DNA of 64,000 nt from Xiamenia xianingshaonis (GTDB lineage Bacteria; Actinomycetota; Coriobacteriia; Coriobacteriales; Eggerthellaceae): positions 1,612,001-1,676,000 of the forward strand of contig NZ_CP072829.1 of NCBI RefSeq assembly GCF_017945865.1, in the 5' to 3' direction. The notes below the pieces were generated by a model. That model ran no database searches, was not told the origin of the DNA, and was given only the letters and a program-made list of their open reading frames with translations. Below, piece by piece: positions 9,148 to 17,664 of this stretch. The position numbers and the translations under genes are program-made. Position 1 is the first letter of the stretch. Every line of letters starts with the position of its first letter.

Positions 9148-12100
9148 CTAGCGGGTTGCGGTCCACACGCCGGAGCCGTTGACCCAGTAGCGGCCGACCC
9201 ACGCGTTGGAGGCCATGGCGCCGGAGGCGTCCATGTAGTACCACTTGCCGTCGGCGTCCTGCTGCCAGCCGGTGAGCATCTTGCCGAACGTGCCGTCGTG
9301 GGCGGTGTTGAGCAGGTACCACTCGCCGCCGTCCTTCAGCCAGCCGGACTGCATGTCGCCGGAGGCGCCCATGTAGTACCAGTCCTTGCCGACGAGCTGC
9401 CAGCCGGTGAGCATGGCGCCGTAGGAGCCGTCGTGGTCCTGGTTGAGCAGGTACCACTTGCCGTCCTTGTCCTGGAACCACTGGGCGTCGGTCATCTTGC
9501 CGCTCTTCTCGAAGTGGTACCACGCGCCGTCGATCCACTTCCAGCCGTCCTTGACCTGCTTGCCGTCCTTGTAGTAGGCCCAGTCGTCGCCGGAGCCGAC
9601 CCAGCCGGTCTTGCCGGCCGCGGAGCCGGGGTCGCCGGGGGCCACGGTCGGCGTGTAGGCCACCTTCGCCGTGCCCTTGTAGTTGCCCTTGTAGGTCACG
9701 GTGATGGTCTGGGTGGCCGCGTCGGCCTTCCAGTCGAAGTCGTTCGAGGTCAGGCCGGGCACCGTGACGACCGGCAGGCCGCCGGCGTAGGAGACCTGCG
9801 GCTTGGCCGTGACCGTCGCCGGGGCGATGGTGTAGCCGACCGTGGTCTCTCCGCCCCAGCCGGCGGCGTTGTTGCCGGCGACCTTGATCTTGTAGGTGCC
9901 GGCGTTGACGTAGGAGCCGGCGGCGACGTTCAGCGCGGAGGCCGGGACCTCGACGGTCTTGCCGGCGGCGTCCTTGTAGGAGGCCGTCACGACCGGCGTC
10001 TGGGACTGCCCGTTGTAGGTGCCGGAGGACACCTGGTAGCTGAGGCCCGCCACGTCGTAGAGCACGTCGACGTCGGCCGTGGCCGTGCCGGTGTAGTTGC
10101 CCGTGCCGGTGACGGTCGCGGTCACCTTGCCCGGAAGCGCGCCCTCGGCGGCCACCGTGTAGTCGGTGCCGGCGGCGAGAGCCGCCTCGCCGAGCGTGAC
10201 CTTCACGGCGTCGGCCAGGTCCCCGCCGGGGGCCACGGGCGCGGCCTCGACGGTCGCCTTGGCGATGTCGGCCTGGGCGATGGTGAACGGAACCTTGACG
10301 GAGCCCTTGAAGTTACCCGTCTTGCCCGAGACCACCACGTAGGCCGGGGCCTCGGCGGTGGAGGCGTTGGTGTTGTTCTCGTAGGTGTAGGTCAGGTCGT
10401 CGACGTACTGGTCAAGGTAGATCTCGACATTGCGATAGCCCACGTTGGCAGGAAGCAGCTTGCTCTTGTTGTAGAGCACCTCGGGCTCGAAGGCCTTGCC
10501 GTTGTACACCAGGCCCTCGGCCCCGCCAAGCACGATGTCCTCAGCAGAGGCGCCGTCGAGCAGCAGCGGCTGGATCTCGAAGTCGACCGTCAGCTCGCCG
10601 GCATACTCACCGTCGCCGGTGATGACCGCCGTGGCAGTGCCGGCGTTGACGTTGTTCTCATAGGTCACATCGTAGTCGGTGCCCTTAGTGAGTTCTTGGC
10701 CGAGCGCGTTCGCCGTGGCGCCCTTCAGGTTCACCACAACTTCAGCAGGCTGCTCGCCCGTGTTGTAGAAGAACAGCTGGCCCGACTTGAGCGAGGCGAC
10801 GGCCAGCTCCGCCAGATCCTTATTGGTAACGTTAAACTCACCGGTCGCGTCACCGGTGTAGCTGCCCTTGCCGCGGACGGTGAAGGAGTAGGTCGTGGTG
10901 TTCTTGGTGGCACTCTTCTTCGTGATGGACAGAATGTCGTAGTCGGTGCCCAGCGTGAGCTCATGGCCGTCGATTGTCTCCACGACCGGGTCGACGATGT
11001 CGGCGACGGTCGGGTTTTCCGGGAAGTTCGCGGCGAGCTGGTTCGTCGCGGACACCGAAGCGCCCTCAAGGCTGGCGGTCGTGATGGAGAAGTTCTGCGT
11101 CGTGCCGCCGGAATAGTTGCCCACCAGCGTCACCTTGGCGACAGCGGTGTTCGTGCCGACGTTCACGTTGTTTTCGCACTCGATGTAGCCGTCATAGTTC
11201 GCACGCTCGGCTTCGGTCGCATGGTCGTAGTCGTACTTGGGCACGATCGTGAAACCGTCGTCCGACGTATCCTCATCAATGACGGTTCCGTCCTGCTTCT
11301 TGAACGTCACCTCGAGACCGACTTCCGGCACGACAGGCTCGCCGGTGTAGGTCATCGAGAACGTGCCGTTCTTCAGGTACTTGCCGTTCCAGGTGAACGT
11401 GCCGTTCTTGGCCGTGACGGGCAGCGGGTCGATGGTGAAGTTCACGTACTGGGGCTCGCCGACGTAGTTACCGCCGCTCGCCACAGGAGTCACCGCCACC
11501 TTGTAGGTGCCGGCGTCAATCGGATACTGGCTCTTCGCCGGGTCGAGGACCTTGCCGTCCTTGCCGTAGACGGTCACGGTGTAGTCCGTGCCGAACGCCG
11601 GCTGGGCGTCGGTCGACTTGATGTTGAAGGCAACCAGTTCTTTGACGATCCACCCCTCCGGGCTGTAGTACACCGGCGCGAATTCCTTGACGTCGGGCAA
11701 GCTCTCGCCAAAGGAGAAGTCGAGGTTCAGGCCGTTCGTGAAGACCTGCGGAGCGCCCGCCTTGTTCGTGAGAACGACGGTGCCGTTCGGATTGCCCTTG
11801 GTCGGCATAGTGACCGCATAGTCGAACAGATCGCCAGGGTTCTCGACCGCGGTGCCGTTATAATCCAACGCCAGAGCGGCCGCAACCTGCTCGGCAACGT
11901 CGGTCGCCGTCATGTCGCCGGTATCCTCCAGCCGCACGTCGTCAGGATAGCATCCGTTGACGGTCAGCGTGATCAGCTCTCCTGCACCTTTGGTCTTTTT
12001 GACCTGAGACGCCAGGTCAGCCTGCACAGTGAGCGTCAGCTGGCCCACCGGGTCGTCATCCTCGGCAGCACCCGCCAGCATGACGTCGGCCGTGTACACG

Positions 12101-13199
12101 CCCGGGTTCGTGGGCTCCACGCCATCGCCGAGCTCCTTGCCGTCGACGTCGTACCAGACAGCCTTAAAGTCGGTGGACGAAAGAGCCACCTCGGTGCTGC
12201 CGGCCGTGGAGTCCTTGAAGGTGCCAACGATGTCATCGGCGACACCATCAAGTTCGGCACCCGTGTAAGCGATGGTCGCAGCCTGAGCATTGCCCTTGAC
12301 AGGCGTGACATCACCACCCTTTTTCCAAGAAGCGGTGTACGTGCCGTCTTCAGTGACGGCCGGCGTGATGGTATAGGTCGTGCTGTCGGAGCCGCTGAAT
12401 TCATAATTTTTCTGAGCAGGGTCAAGCAGCGAAACCTGTACGGTAACCGCATCGGCGGTATCATATTTTTTGTTCAAAGCCGGGCCAGCTATAGCAGCCC
12501 CTTCAGAGTCCAGCACCTCGACCTGATAGTCGGTGCCTTTTTGCAGAGCAGGTGCGCCGGGCGCGCCATTGACAGTGGTGTCGTCAATGATGTCCTGGGG
12601 CGTGGTCACGCCAAGGACAGCATCGGCCTTATTGATGGTCGGAGTGGCCTTGGTGATCTCGAATCGCAAACTCCCCGACCCTTCATCAAGAGTATACACC
12701 TGATTGTAAGTCCCAACGTTGACCGCTTTGCCTTTGGTCAAGTCGCTGCCACTCTCGGCGGTAAAGGTCGGCGTTGCGGGAAACTTGTCAGCGCTTGTCT
12801 CGTACCAGAGGCCTTGCTCCGTACCGGAAGCGTCAAAGTACTGCCATTTGAAGAGAATTGACACGTCTTCTGCGGGTACCTCATAAGCTTTACCGTCATA
12901 CACTTTGGTAGTCGCACCATCGGCGCCTACGTAGTCTACAGACTTAATCTGGGAAACATAAGGATCGGATTCACCCTCCGCAGAAGGTTGCAAGGCGTTC
13001 CAATCGGCAACAGATTTAGCATTACCTTCACTATCGCCGTTTTCGCTACCAGCCGCATAAGCGGGAGTAACATCCAGCGCCGCCTGGGACAGGGCGACGG
13101 CCGGGGTCATGCCGAAGGCGAGGGTGCCTGCAAGGATCAGGCTAAGAACCTTGCCCCCCCCCCGTAGGTCTTGGAGGTTAGAGGATTTACTTTGGACAT
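9148..13199 (-). CDS. Giant secreted surface protein copy 1, out of frame at a G10 tract (phase OFF as sequenced)
   Basis: The start ATG is at 13199, with a good ribosome site (GAAAGG, 7 bases upstream). It is set by near-identity with copy 2. The frame breaks at a run of ten G (13163-13154) in codons 13-16, so translation reads MSKVNPLTSKTYGGGARFLA and stops. With 11 G it would continue into a 1350-residue product. That product would have a signal peptide (KVLSLILAGTLAFGMTPAVA, cleavage near AYA|AGS), about ten Ig/MBG-like repeats of 80-100 residues carrying NVNAGTATAVITG-type motifs, and a C-terminal block of WY...GW wall-binding repeats (about residues 1198-1350) ending in YWVNGSGVWTATR. 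The body shows no other frameshift or stop, which fits a switchable gene better than a decaying one. Likely an adhesin, but the ligand is unknown. A homopolymer sequencing error is the main alternative explanation. Confidence 0.85.
13154..13163 (-). repeat. Homopolymer switch tract, G10 on the coding strand
   Basis: Ten consecutive C on the plus strand, read as GGGGGGGGGG in codons 13-16 of surface protein copy 1. Ten or twelve G give stop codons within a few codons. Eleven restores the frame. Such tracts mutate by slipped-strand mispairing in known phase-variable genes. Confidence 0.85.
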
Positions 13200-13205
13200 A
13201 TGTTG

Positions 13206-13271
13206 ACCTTTCTTCACTTGGTTCACAACATAGGACGCGCCCATTGTGCCACAGATCGTCCCACTTGCCAA
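13206..13271 (-). promoter_or_regulatory. Promoter and ribosome site of surface protein copy 1
   Basis: On the minus strand TTGGCA (13271-13266) is followed after 17 bases by CACAAT (13248-13243), giving an expected 5' untranslated region of roughly 35-40 bases. The ribosome site TGAAGAAAGGT (13216-13206) is exactly complementary to the minus strand of the first loop of the three-hairpin element. The same promoter precedes copy 2. Confidence 0.6.
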
Positions 13272-13458
13272 AGCCTTTTGTGCCGACAAGTCCCAAATAC
13301 GTCCCCCACCAGGCGGTTTCCGGGCATGAATTGTGTTCGTTTGTTGGAGCGCGAGGGCCCCGCCCCTTCGCCGGGCCCCGGTCCACCCCGCTGCAGCCCC
13401 ACTATCAAAACCCTTCCCCAATTCGCCATTCCAAGAAGAAGCGCCCTTCCACCGCAGG

Positions 13459-13464
13459 TATAAT
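13459..13464 (+). promoter_or_regulatory. Candidate -10 box for the DUF4160/DUF2442 pair
   Basis: TATAAT 31 bases upstream of the ATG at 13495, preceded by GG. No clear -35 hexamer. A ribosome site AAAGGA sits 8 bases before the start. Confidence 0.45.
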
Positions 13465-13494
13465 CGTCGCATCAAGCCTTGAAAGGACCATCAC

Positions 13495-13749
13495 ATGCCA
13501 GAAATCACACGTTTTTACGGAATCATAATCAAGATGTTCTTCAAGCCGAAGGAGCACGAACCGAGCCACGTCCATGCACTCTACGGAGAGTACATGGGCG
13601 AGATCAACATTGCGACAGGAGAAATGATTGTGGGAGACCTCCCTCCAAAAGCTCAACTGCTCGTTCGCGAGTGGATCGATGAGCATCGAACGCAATTGCA
13701 GGACATGTGGGACTCGCAGTCCATCAAAAAGCTTCCGCCCCTCAAGTAG
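13495..13749 (+). CDS. DUF4160 domain protein, first gene of a putative toxin-antitoxin-like pair
   Basis: An 84-residue protein whose whole length matches the DUF4160 pattern: PEITRFYGIIIKMFF, then EPSHVHALYGEYMGEI and a C-terminal LVREWIDEHRTQL segment. The conserved HVHALYGE core is typical of the family. DUF4160 genes are very often followed directly by a DUF2442 gene, as here after an 8-base gap. The pair is widely suspected to be a small stabilisation or toxin-antitoxin-like module, but no activity is established. Its codon use is less GC-rich than the neighbours, which fits an accessory origin. An intergenic palindromic repeat lies just downstream. Confidence 0.85.
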   Translation: MPEITRFYGIIIKMFFKPKEHEPSHVHALYGEYMGEINIATGEMIVGDLPPKAQLLVREWIDEHRTQLQDMWDSQSIKKLPPLK

Positions 13750-13757
13750 GTGATTCG

Positions 13758-14033
13758 ATGATCAGGCGCATTCAAAAATTCGAAGCACTGCCCGAACTGC
13801 AGTTGTTCGTCAGGTTCGATGACGGCAAAGCCGTTGTGTACGACGTCCTCGATGACGTGCGCGACATTCCGTCGTACGCGCCCCTCGAAACGGTTCCCGG
13901 CCTGTTCGCACAGGTCCAGCTCGATCAAAGCAGGACATGCGTGTTTTGGAACGAAGACATCGATCTGCCCAGCGACGTCATATACGACTTCGGGCGCGAA
14001 GTTTCCGACTCGACAACCAGCATCGAAAGCTGA
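13758..14033 (+). CDS. DUF2442 domain protein, second gene of the pair
   Basis: A 91-residue protein starting at the ATG at 13758. It shows the DUF2442 layout: KFEALPELQLFVRFDDGKAVVYD at the start, a central LETVPGLFAQVQLD, and the closing WNEDIDLPSDVIYDFG. DUF2442 proteins are small and have no known catalytic residues. In some families they are fused to or paired with HTH domains, so a regulatory or antitoxin role is plausible. The tight coupling to the DUF4160 gene (8 bases apart) implies one transcript. No terminator of the usual type follows, and the palindromic repeat at 14062-14167 could serve that purpose. Confidence 0.8.
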   Translation: MIRRIQKFEALPELQLFVRFDDGKAVVYDVLDDVRDIPSYAPLETVPGLFAQVQLDQSRTCVFWNEDIDLPSDVIYDFGREVSDSTTSIES

Positions 14034-14061
14034 CAGGCTGCCGCCAACCCGCCCTGCTGCA

Positions 14062-14167
14062 GGCAGCCGCGCCGGCGGGGCGGAGCTTTGGTCCCAGCCA
14101 AAGGAGGCCTGAGACCTTGGCTCAGGCCGACGACGCGTCAAAGCGGAGCCCCGTCGGCGCGGCCGCC
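14062..14167. repeat. Palindromic intergenic element, copy A (106 bp)
   Basis: The ends are inverted repeats of 20 bases (14062-14081 and 14148-14167, 18 of 20 paired). The 66-base interior is identical to that of copy C at 38683-38788. It contains two further hairpins: CTTTGG/CCAAAG, and GCCTGAG/CTCAGGC around ACCTTGG. The terminal stem differs from copy C at two positions that change in a compensatory way. The element is flanked by CCCTGCTGCAGG and CCGTCC-ACGA motifs shared with copies B and D. It lies just downstream of the DUF2442 gene. Confidence 0.8.
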
Positions 14168-14258
14168 GTCCCACGAGCCAGCGGAGCCGTCGCGGCGGAA
14201 GCCGCCGTCCCACGACTTGCGGCAACGACTTCCGCAAATCCGACTTTCCTTCCTCCCC

Positions 14259-15176
14259 TCACGCCCAGTGTTCGCGCAGGTAGGTCCAGGTTTCGTCTCG
14301 GGCGGCCTCTATTTGGGCTATCTCTTCGTCGGCGAGGGCCTTGAAGCGGCCTTGGCTGCGCAGATAGTCGGCGACGCTCGTGAACGTCTTCGGGTTGCGG
14401 GAAAGCGTGAAGCGGCCACGCGGAAGGCCGGACACTGCCGGACCTTCGTATTCTGCCAGGTACCACAGCCCGCAGTCCACGACGTCGCGCGCCACGTCGA
14501 CCATCGAATCGACCGGGCAGCCCCAGCCGGTCGGGCACGGCACGATGACGTGGATGTAGCGCGTGCCGCGGATGTCGCGGGCGCGTTCGACCTTGCGCAC
14601 GAAATCGCTCAGATAGCCCACGCTGGCCGTGGCCGCATACGGGATGCCGTGGGCCGCCACGATCTCGAACAGGCTTTTCTTCTGCGTGAGGCAGCCGTGC
14701 ACGTTCGCGCCGGCGGGGGTGGTGGTTGTCGAGGCGCCGAACGGCGTGAGCGAGCTTTTTTGGATGCCCGTGTTCATGTACGCCTCGTTGTCGTAGCAGA
14801 TGTAGAGCACGTCGTCGTTGCGGTCAATGGCGCCCGAAAGCGCCTGCAGCCCGATGTCGGCCGTGCCGCCGTCGCCCGCGAAGCCCACGACCGTGCAGTC
14901 ATCGGGCTTCTTGCCTTGGACGCGCAGGCCCGCCTCGATGCCCGACAGCACGGCGGCGGTGGTGGCAAACGGCGTGATCATCGCGTTGTTCGCAAAGCTG
15001 AGCTGGGGAAAGTTGAAGCCGACCGCGCTCATGCAGCCCGCCGGCAGCGCCGCGACCGCATGAGGCCCCAACACCTTGAGCGCCGCGCGGACCGCAAGCG
15101 ACCCGCCGCAGCCGGCGCACGCCTTGTGGCCGAAGAAGAATTCGTCTTGGGAAATGGTTTTTGCGTTCAGCGCCAT
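14259..15176 (-). CDS. 2-oxoacid:ferredoxin oxidoreductase, beta subunit (PorB/VorB/IorB-like)
   Basis: A 305-residue thiamine-diphosphate-binding subunit of the pyruvate:ferredoxin oxidoreductase superfamily. The N-terminal HKACAGCGG holds conserved cysteines that coordinate an iron-sulfur cluster in family members. GDGGTADIGLQAL is the TPP/Mg motif, followed by YICYDNEAYMNTGIQ, typical of beta subunits. It converts a 2-oxoacid plus CoA to acyl-CoA, CO2 and reduced ferredoxin together with the upstream alpha and gamma-delta subunits. It follows the alpha gene after 3 bases and is the last gene of the operon. Sequence alone does not tell pyruvate from branched-chain or aromatic oxoacids. The phenylacetate-CoA-ligase-like gene nearby makes an aryl-oxoacid role worth considering. 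Confidence 0.9.
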   Translation of the reverse strand: MALNAKTISQDEFFFGHKACAGCGGSLAVRAALKVLGPHAVAALPAGCMSAVGFNFPQLSFANNAMITPFATTAAVLSGIEAGLRVQGKKPDDCTVVGFAGDGGTADIGLQALSGAIDRNDDVLYICYDNEAYMNTGIQKSSLTPFGASTTTTPAGANVHGCLTQKKSLFEIVAAHGIPYAATASVGYLSDFVRKVERARDIRGTRYIHVIVPCPTGWGCPVDSMVDVARDVVDCGLWYLAEYEGPAVSGLPRGRFTLSRNPKTFTSVADYLRSQGRFKALADEEIAQIEAARDETWTYLREHWA

Positions 15177-15179
15177 GGA

Positions 15180-16370
15180 TCAGTCCTCCCCTATGCCCAG
15201 AAAGCTCACCCGGGGCGCAGCAGACGCGGCGTCCTCGGCGTCGCAGGCCGCCTGCGCCAGCGTGGCGAACACGCCCCTCACCTGGGATTGCGTTATGTCG
15301 TCGCCACCCAAGCCGCCGATGAAGTCGAAGGTGGGCGTGGCGCATCCCGCCTGGTGCAGCGCAGAGTTAACGTTGGTAAACACCGTGCCTTCCGCGCCGA
15401 AGCTTATGTCCTGCTCGATGACGGCCGCCGCCTTCGCGCCGGCAAGCGCCGACACCAGCTGCCTTGCCGGGAAGGGCCGCATGTAGCGGATGCGGGCCAT
15501 GCCGGCGCGGACGCCTTCTTCCCGCAGCGCGTCAACCACGCCGCGCACAAGTCCTGCCGTGGCCCCCAGCGTGACGACCACGAAATCGGCGTCGTCGCAG
15601 CGGTAGGCCTCCACCAGGCCGGGGTATTGGCGGCCGAACGCCTCGGCGAAGCGGGATTCCACCTCGTCGACGACGGAAGCGGCGGCCAGCATGTCGCGAT
15701 GCTCCCAGTACTTGTAGAAGCGGTTGAATTCCGGGCCGGCGGAATAGCCGATGTTCACCGGATGGTCGAAGTCGAACCGATTGTTCGGCGCGTCGTAGGG
15801 CGGCAGGAAGGCGTCGGCGGCAGCCGGGTCGGGGACGTCGACGTTTTCGTAGGTGTGCGTGATGGTGAAGCCGTCGAGGTTCACCATGACCGGGGTCGAC
15901 ACGCGCGGGTCTTCGGCAAGCGCGTACGCCATAAGGGCCAGGTCAAGCGCCTCTTGATTGTCCTGCGCATAGACCTGGATCCACCCGTGGTCCAGAAGCG
16001 ACAACGAGTCGCGCTGGTCGCCGTAGATGTTCCACGGCAGCGCGGTCGCGCGGGTGGCGTTCATCATGACGATGGGAAACCGCCCGCCGGCCGCATACGT
16101 GAGGCACTCGGCCATGTAGAGCAGCCCTTGGCTCGACGTGGCGGTGAACGTGCGGGCGCCCGTGGCCGAAGCCCCGATGGCGCAGCTCAGCGCGGAATGC
16201 TCCGATTCCACGTGCACGTATTCCGCATCCAGCGAGCCGTCTTCCACCATTTCGGAAAGCCGCTCGACGACGACCGTCTGCGGCGTGATGGGGTACGCGG
16301 AAATGACCTGGGGGCGAGCCAGGCGCACGCCTTCGGCAAACGCCTCGTCGCCAGAGAGAAAACGCTTCAT
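15180..16370 (-). CDS. 2-oxoacid:ferredoxin oxidoreductase, alpha subunit
   Basis: A 396-residue alpha subunit. SAYPITPQTVVVERLSEM at the N-terminus is the hallmark PITPQT motif of the PorA family. The middle carries SSQGLLYMAECLTYAAGGR and MNATRATALPWNIYGDQRD, and the C-terminal transketolase-C-like domain contains RIRYMRPFP. It binds the 2-oxoacid and forms the active site with the beta subunit. The ATG at 16370 overlaps the stop of the gamma-delta gene in an ATGA arrangement, implying translational coupling. The order gamma-delta, alpha, beta matches archaeal and anaerobe-type operons. Confidence 0.92.
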   Translation of the reverse strand: MKRFLSGDEAFAEGVRLARPQVISAYPITPQTVVVERLSEMVEDGSLDAEYVHVESEHSALSCAIGASATGARTFTATSSQGLLYMAECLTYAAGGRFPIVMMNATRATALPWNIYGDQRDSLSLLDHGWIQVYAQDNQEALDLALMAYALAEDPRVSTPVMVNLDGFTITHTYENVDVPDPAAADAFLPPYDAPNNRFDFDHPVNIGYSAGPEFNRFYKYWEHRDMLAAASVVDEVESRFAEAFGRQYPGLVEAYRCDDADFVVVTLGATAGLVRGVVDALREEGVRAGMARIRYMRPFPARQLVSALAGAKAAAVIEQDISFGAEGTVFTNVNSALHQAGCATPTFDFIGGLGGDDITQSQVRGVFATLAQAACDAEDAASAAPRVSFLGIGED

Positions 16371-17443
16371 CGGACGCACGCCTCCTTTTCGTCGATGGCC
16401 GCAAGCGAAGCGAGCGCAGAGGCCGCCGCCTGTTCCGATACCATGTCGATGGCACCGAAGCGGCAGACCTTCGCGCACACGCCGCACCCTTTGCAGAAGT
16501 CCAGATCGACGGCGACGGCCTGCCCCGCGTCGTCGGAAGTGCGGTAGATGGTGCCGTCGGGGCAGTGGAACTCGCACTGCAGGCACATCGTGCACACGTC
16601 GCGGTTTATGACGGGGCGCAGGTTGCGCCAGCCGGCGTTCTTCGCGACGAGGTGGCCGGCGCGAAAGCAGGTGGTGCGGGCGAAGACGGCCGGATCGAGT
16701 GCTTCGTCGGACAGGGCCGGAATGTGCACGTCGGAGCGCGGGCCGGGCTGGACGAGGCGGCGGGCAACGTCGGGGGCAAGGGCGAGGGCGCAAGCCGCAC
16801 CAGCGCCGGCGTCGCGGGGCGAGCCGGCGTCGCGGGCGGCCGGTTCGCCGGCGGGCTCGGCTTGCCCGGTCGTCGCAGCGCCGGCGGGGGCGGACGCCTG
16901 CGCCGCTTTGACTGCCGCCGTCGCCGCTTCCACGGCCGCCGCCACGATGGCGATGTTTTTGGCATGCAGCTTCGCCGGCATGTAGCCCCTGATGGCCTCT
17001 TCTACGTTTTCCCTGGTCAGAGCATTGTCAAGCGTGCAGAGCGCCCCGAGGAACACCGTGTTGGGAATGGGGCGGCCAAGCACCGCGCTGGAGATGCCGT
17101 CGGCGTCGATCGGCACGATGCGCCCGTCGCGAAACGACGAGGCGTCGCGCGTGCTGTTCACGAGCACGACGCCGCCGGGTTTCAGTTCTTTTTCCCAACC
17201 TGGTACTAATAGCGTCTCATCGAGGTAGACCACGTAATCGGCCTGCTCAACGGCGCTGCGGTCGCCGATGGGCGCCGCGTCGACTTTCGTGAACGCCCGC
17301 ATGGGGGCGCCGCGCCGCTCGGGCCCAAACGACGGGAACGCAAGCGCATACGTCCCCTCCGCCAGCGACGCCGCCGCGCCGAGCAGCCGCGCCGCCGTGA
17401 ACGCGCCCTGGCCGCCGCGGCCGTGCCATAACACTTCGATCAT
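16367..17443 (-). CDS. 2-oxoacid:ferredoxin oxidoreductase, fused gamma and delta subunits
   Basis: A 358-residue fusion. Residues 1 to about 180 form the gamma domain (WHGRGGQGAFTAARLLG, then FPSFGPERRGAPMRAFTKVD). An Ala/Gly/Pro-rich linker of about 60 residues follows. The delta domain has two 4Fe-4S motifs, CTMCLQCEFHCP and CKGCGVCAKVC. The gamma part shapes the CoA site and the delta part passes electrons to ferredoxin. Gamma and delta are separate genes in many organisms. A strong ribosome site (GGAGG, 5 bases from the ATG) opens the operon. The linker is unusually long and low in complexity. A TATACT lies about 30 bases upstream of the start, without a good -35 box. Confidence 0.92.
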   Translation of the reverse strand: MIEVLWHGRGGQGAFTAARLLGAAASLAEGTYALAFPSFGPERRGAPMRAFTKVDAAPIGDRSAVEQADYVVYLDETLLVPGWEKELKPGGVVLVNSTRDASSFRDGRIVPIDADGISSAVLGRPIPNTVFLGALCTLDNALTRENVEEAIRGYMPAKLHAKNIAIVAAAVEAATAAVKAAQASAPAGAATTGQAEPAGEPAARDAGSPRDAGAGAACALALAPDVARRLVQPGPRSDVHIPALSDEALDPAVFARTTCFRAGHLVAKNAGWRNLRPVINRDVCTMCLQCEFHCPDGTIYRTSDDAGQAVAVDLDFCKGCGVCAKVCRFGAIDMVSEQAAASALASLAAIDEKEACVR

Positions 17444-17664
17444 ACAACCTCCGATGCTCGGAAATTCGTCCGTCCAGTATAGCCCTCCGCCGGGCGGCGG
17501 CGTGCCGGCATGCCCGCCCCGTCGGCGAAGCGCCCGGCCGCGCCATCCAGGTTCCGCCGCACCCCAGGTTCTGCCGCGCTCCCCGCCACGCGGCCCAAGG
17601 CGATGCCAATGCGGGCAAAAGACGTTTCGCGATGGAAACGCTGATCAATTCCGTCAGTATTTCC

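Larger units (their letters stand above)
13073..13349 (-). repeat. Duplicated leader and signal-peptide block, copy 1
   Basis: 277 bases that match 29884-30161 except for two substitutions near the outer end (about 13326-13328) and one base of poly-C length. The block spans promoter, 5' untranslated region, start codon, switch tract and signal-peptide codons. Similarity falls sharply on the coding side, where the mature proteins diverge, and just upstream at about 13350. Confidence 0.9.

Noticed and set aside
13206-13349. Cyclic di-GMP riboswitch in the surface-protein leader
   Set aside because: The leader contains CAAGTGGGACG and GGCACAAAAGGC, which recall parts of that class, but the order, the tetraloop and receptor and the closing stems are not recognisable. 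A -35/-10 pair downstream of these pieces would also place them outside the transcript.
13200-13386. Upstream start giving surface protein copy 1 a 1412-residue frame without a shift
   Set aside because: The alternative N-terminus (MDRGPAKGRGPR...) runs through promoter and leader, has no ribosome site, and would place 60 or so unrelated residues before the signal peptide. The identical leader of copy 2 shows the true start is the ATG at 13199.
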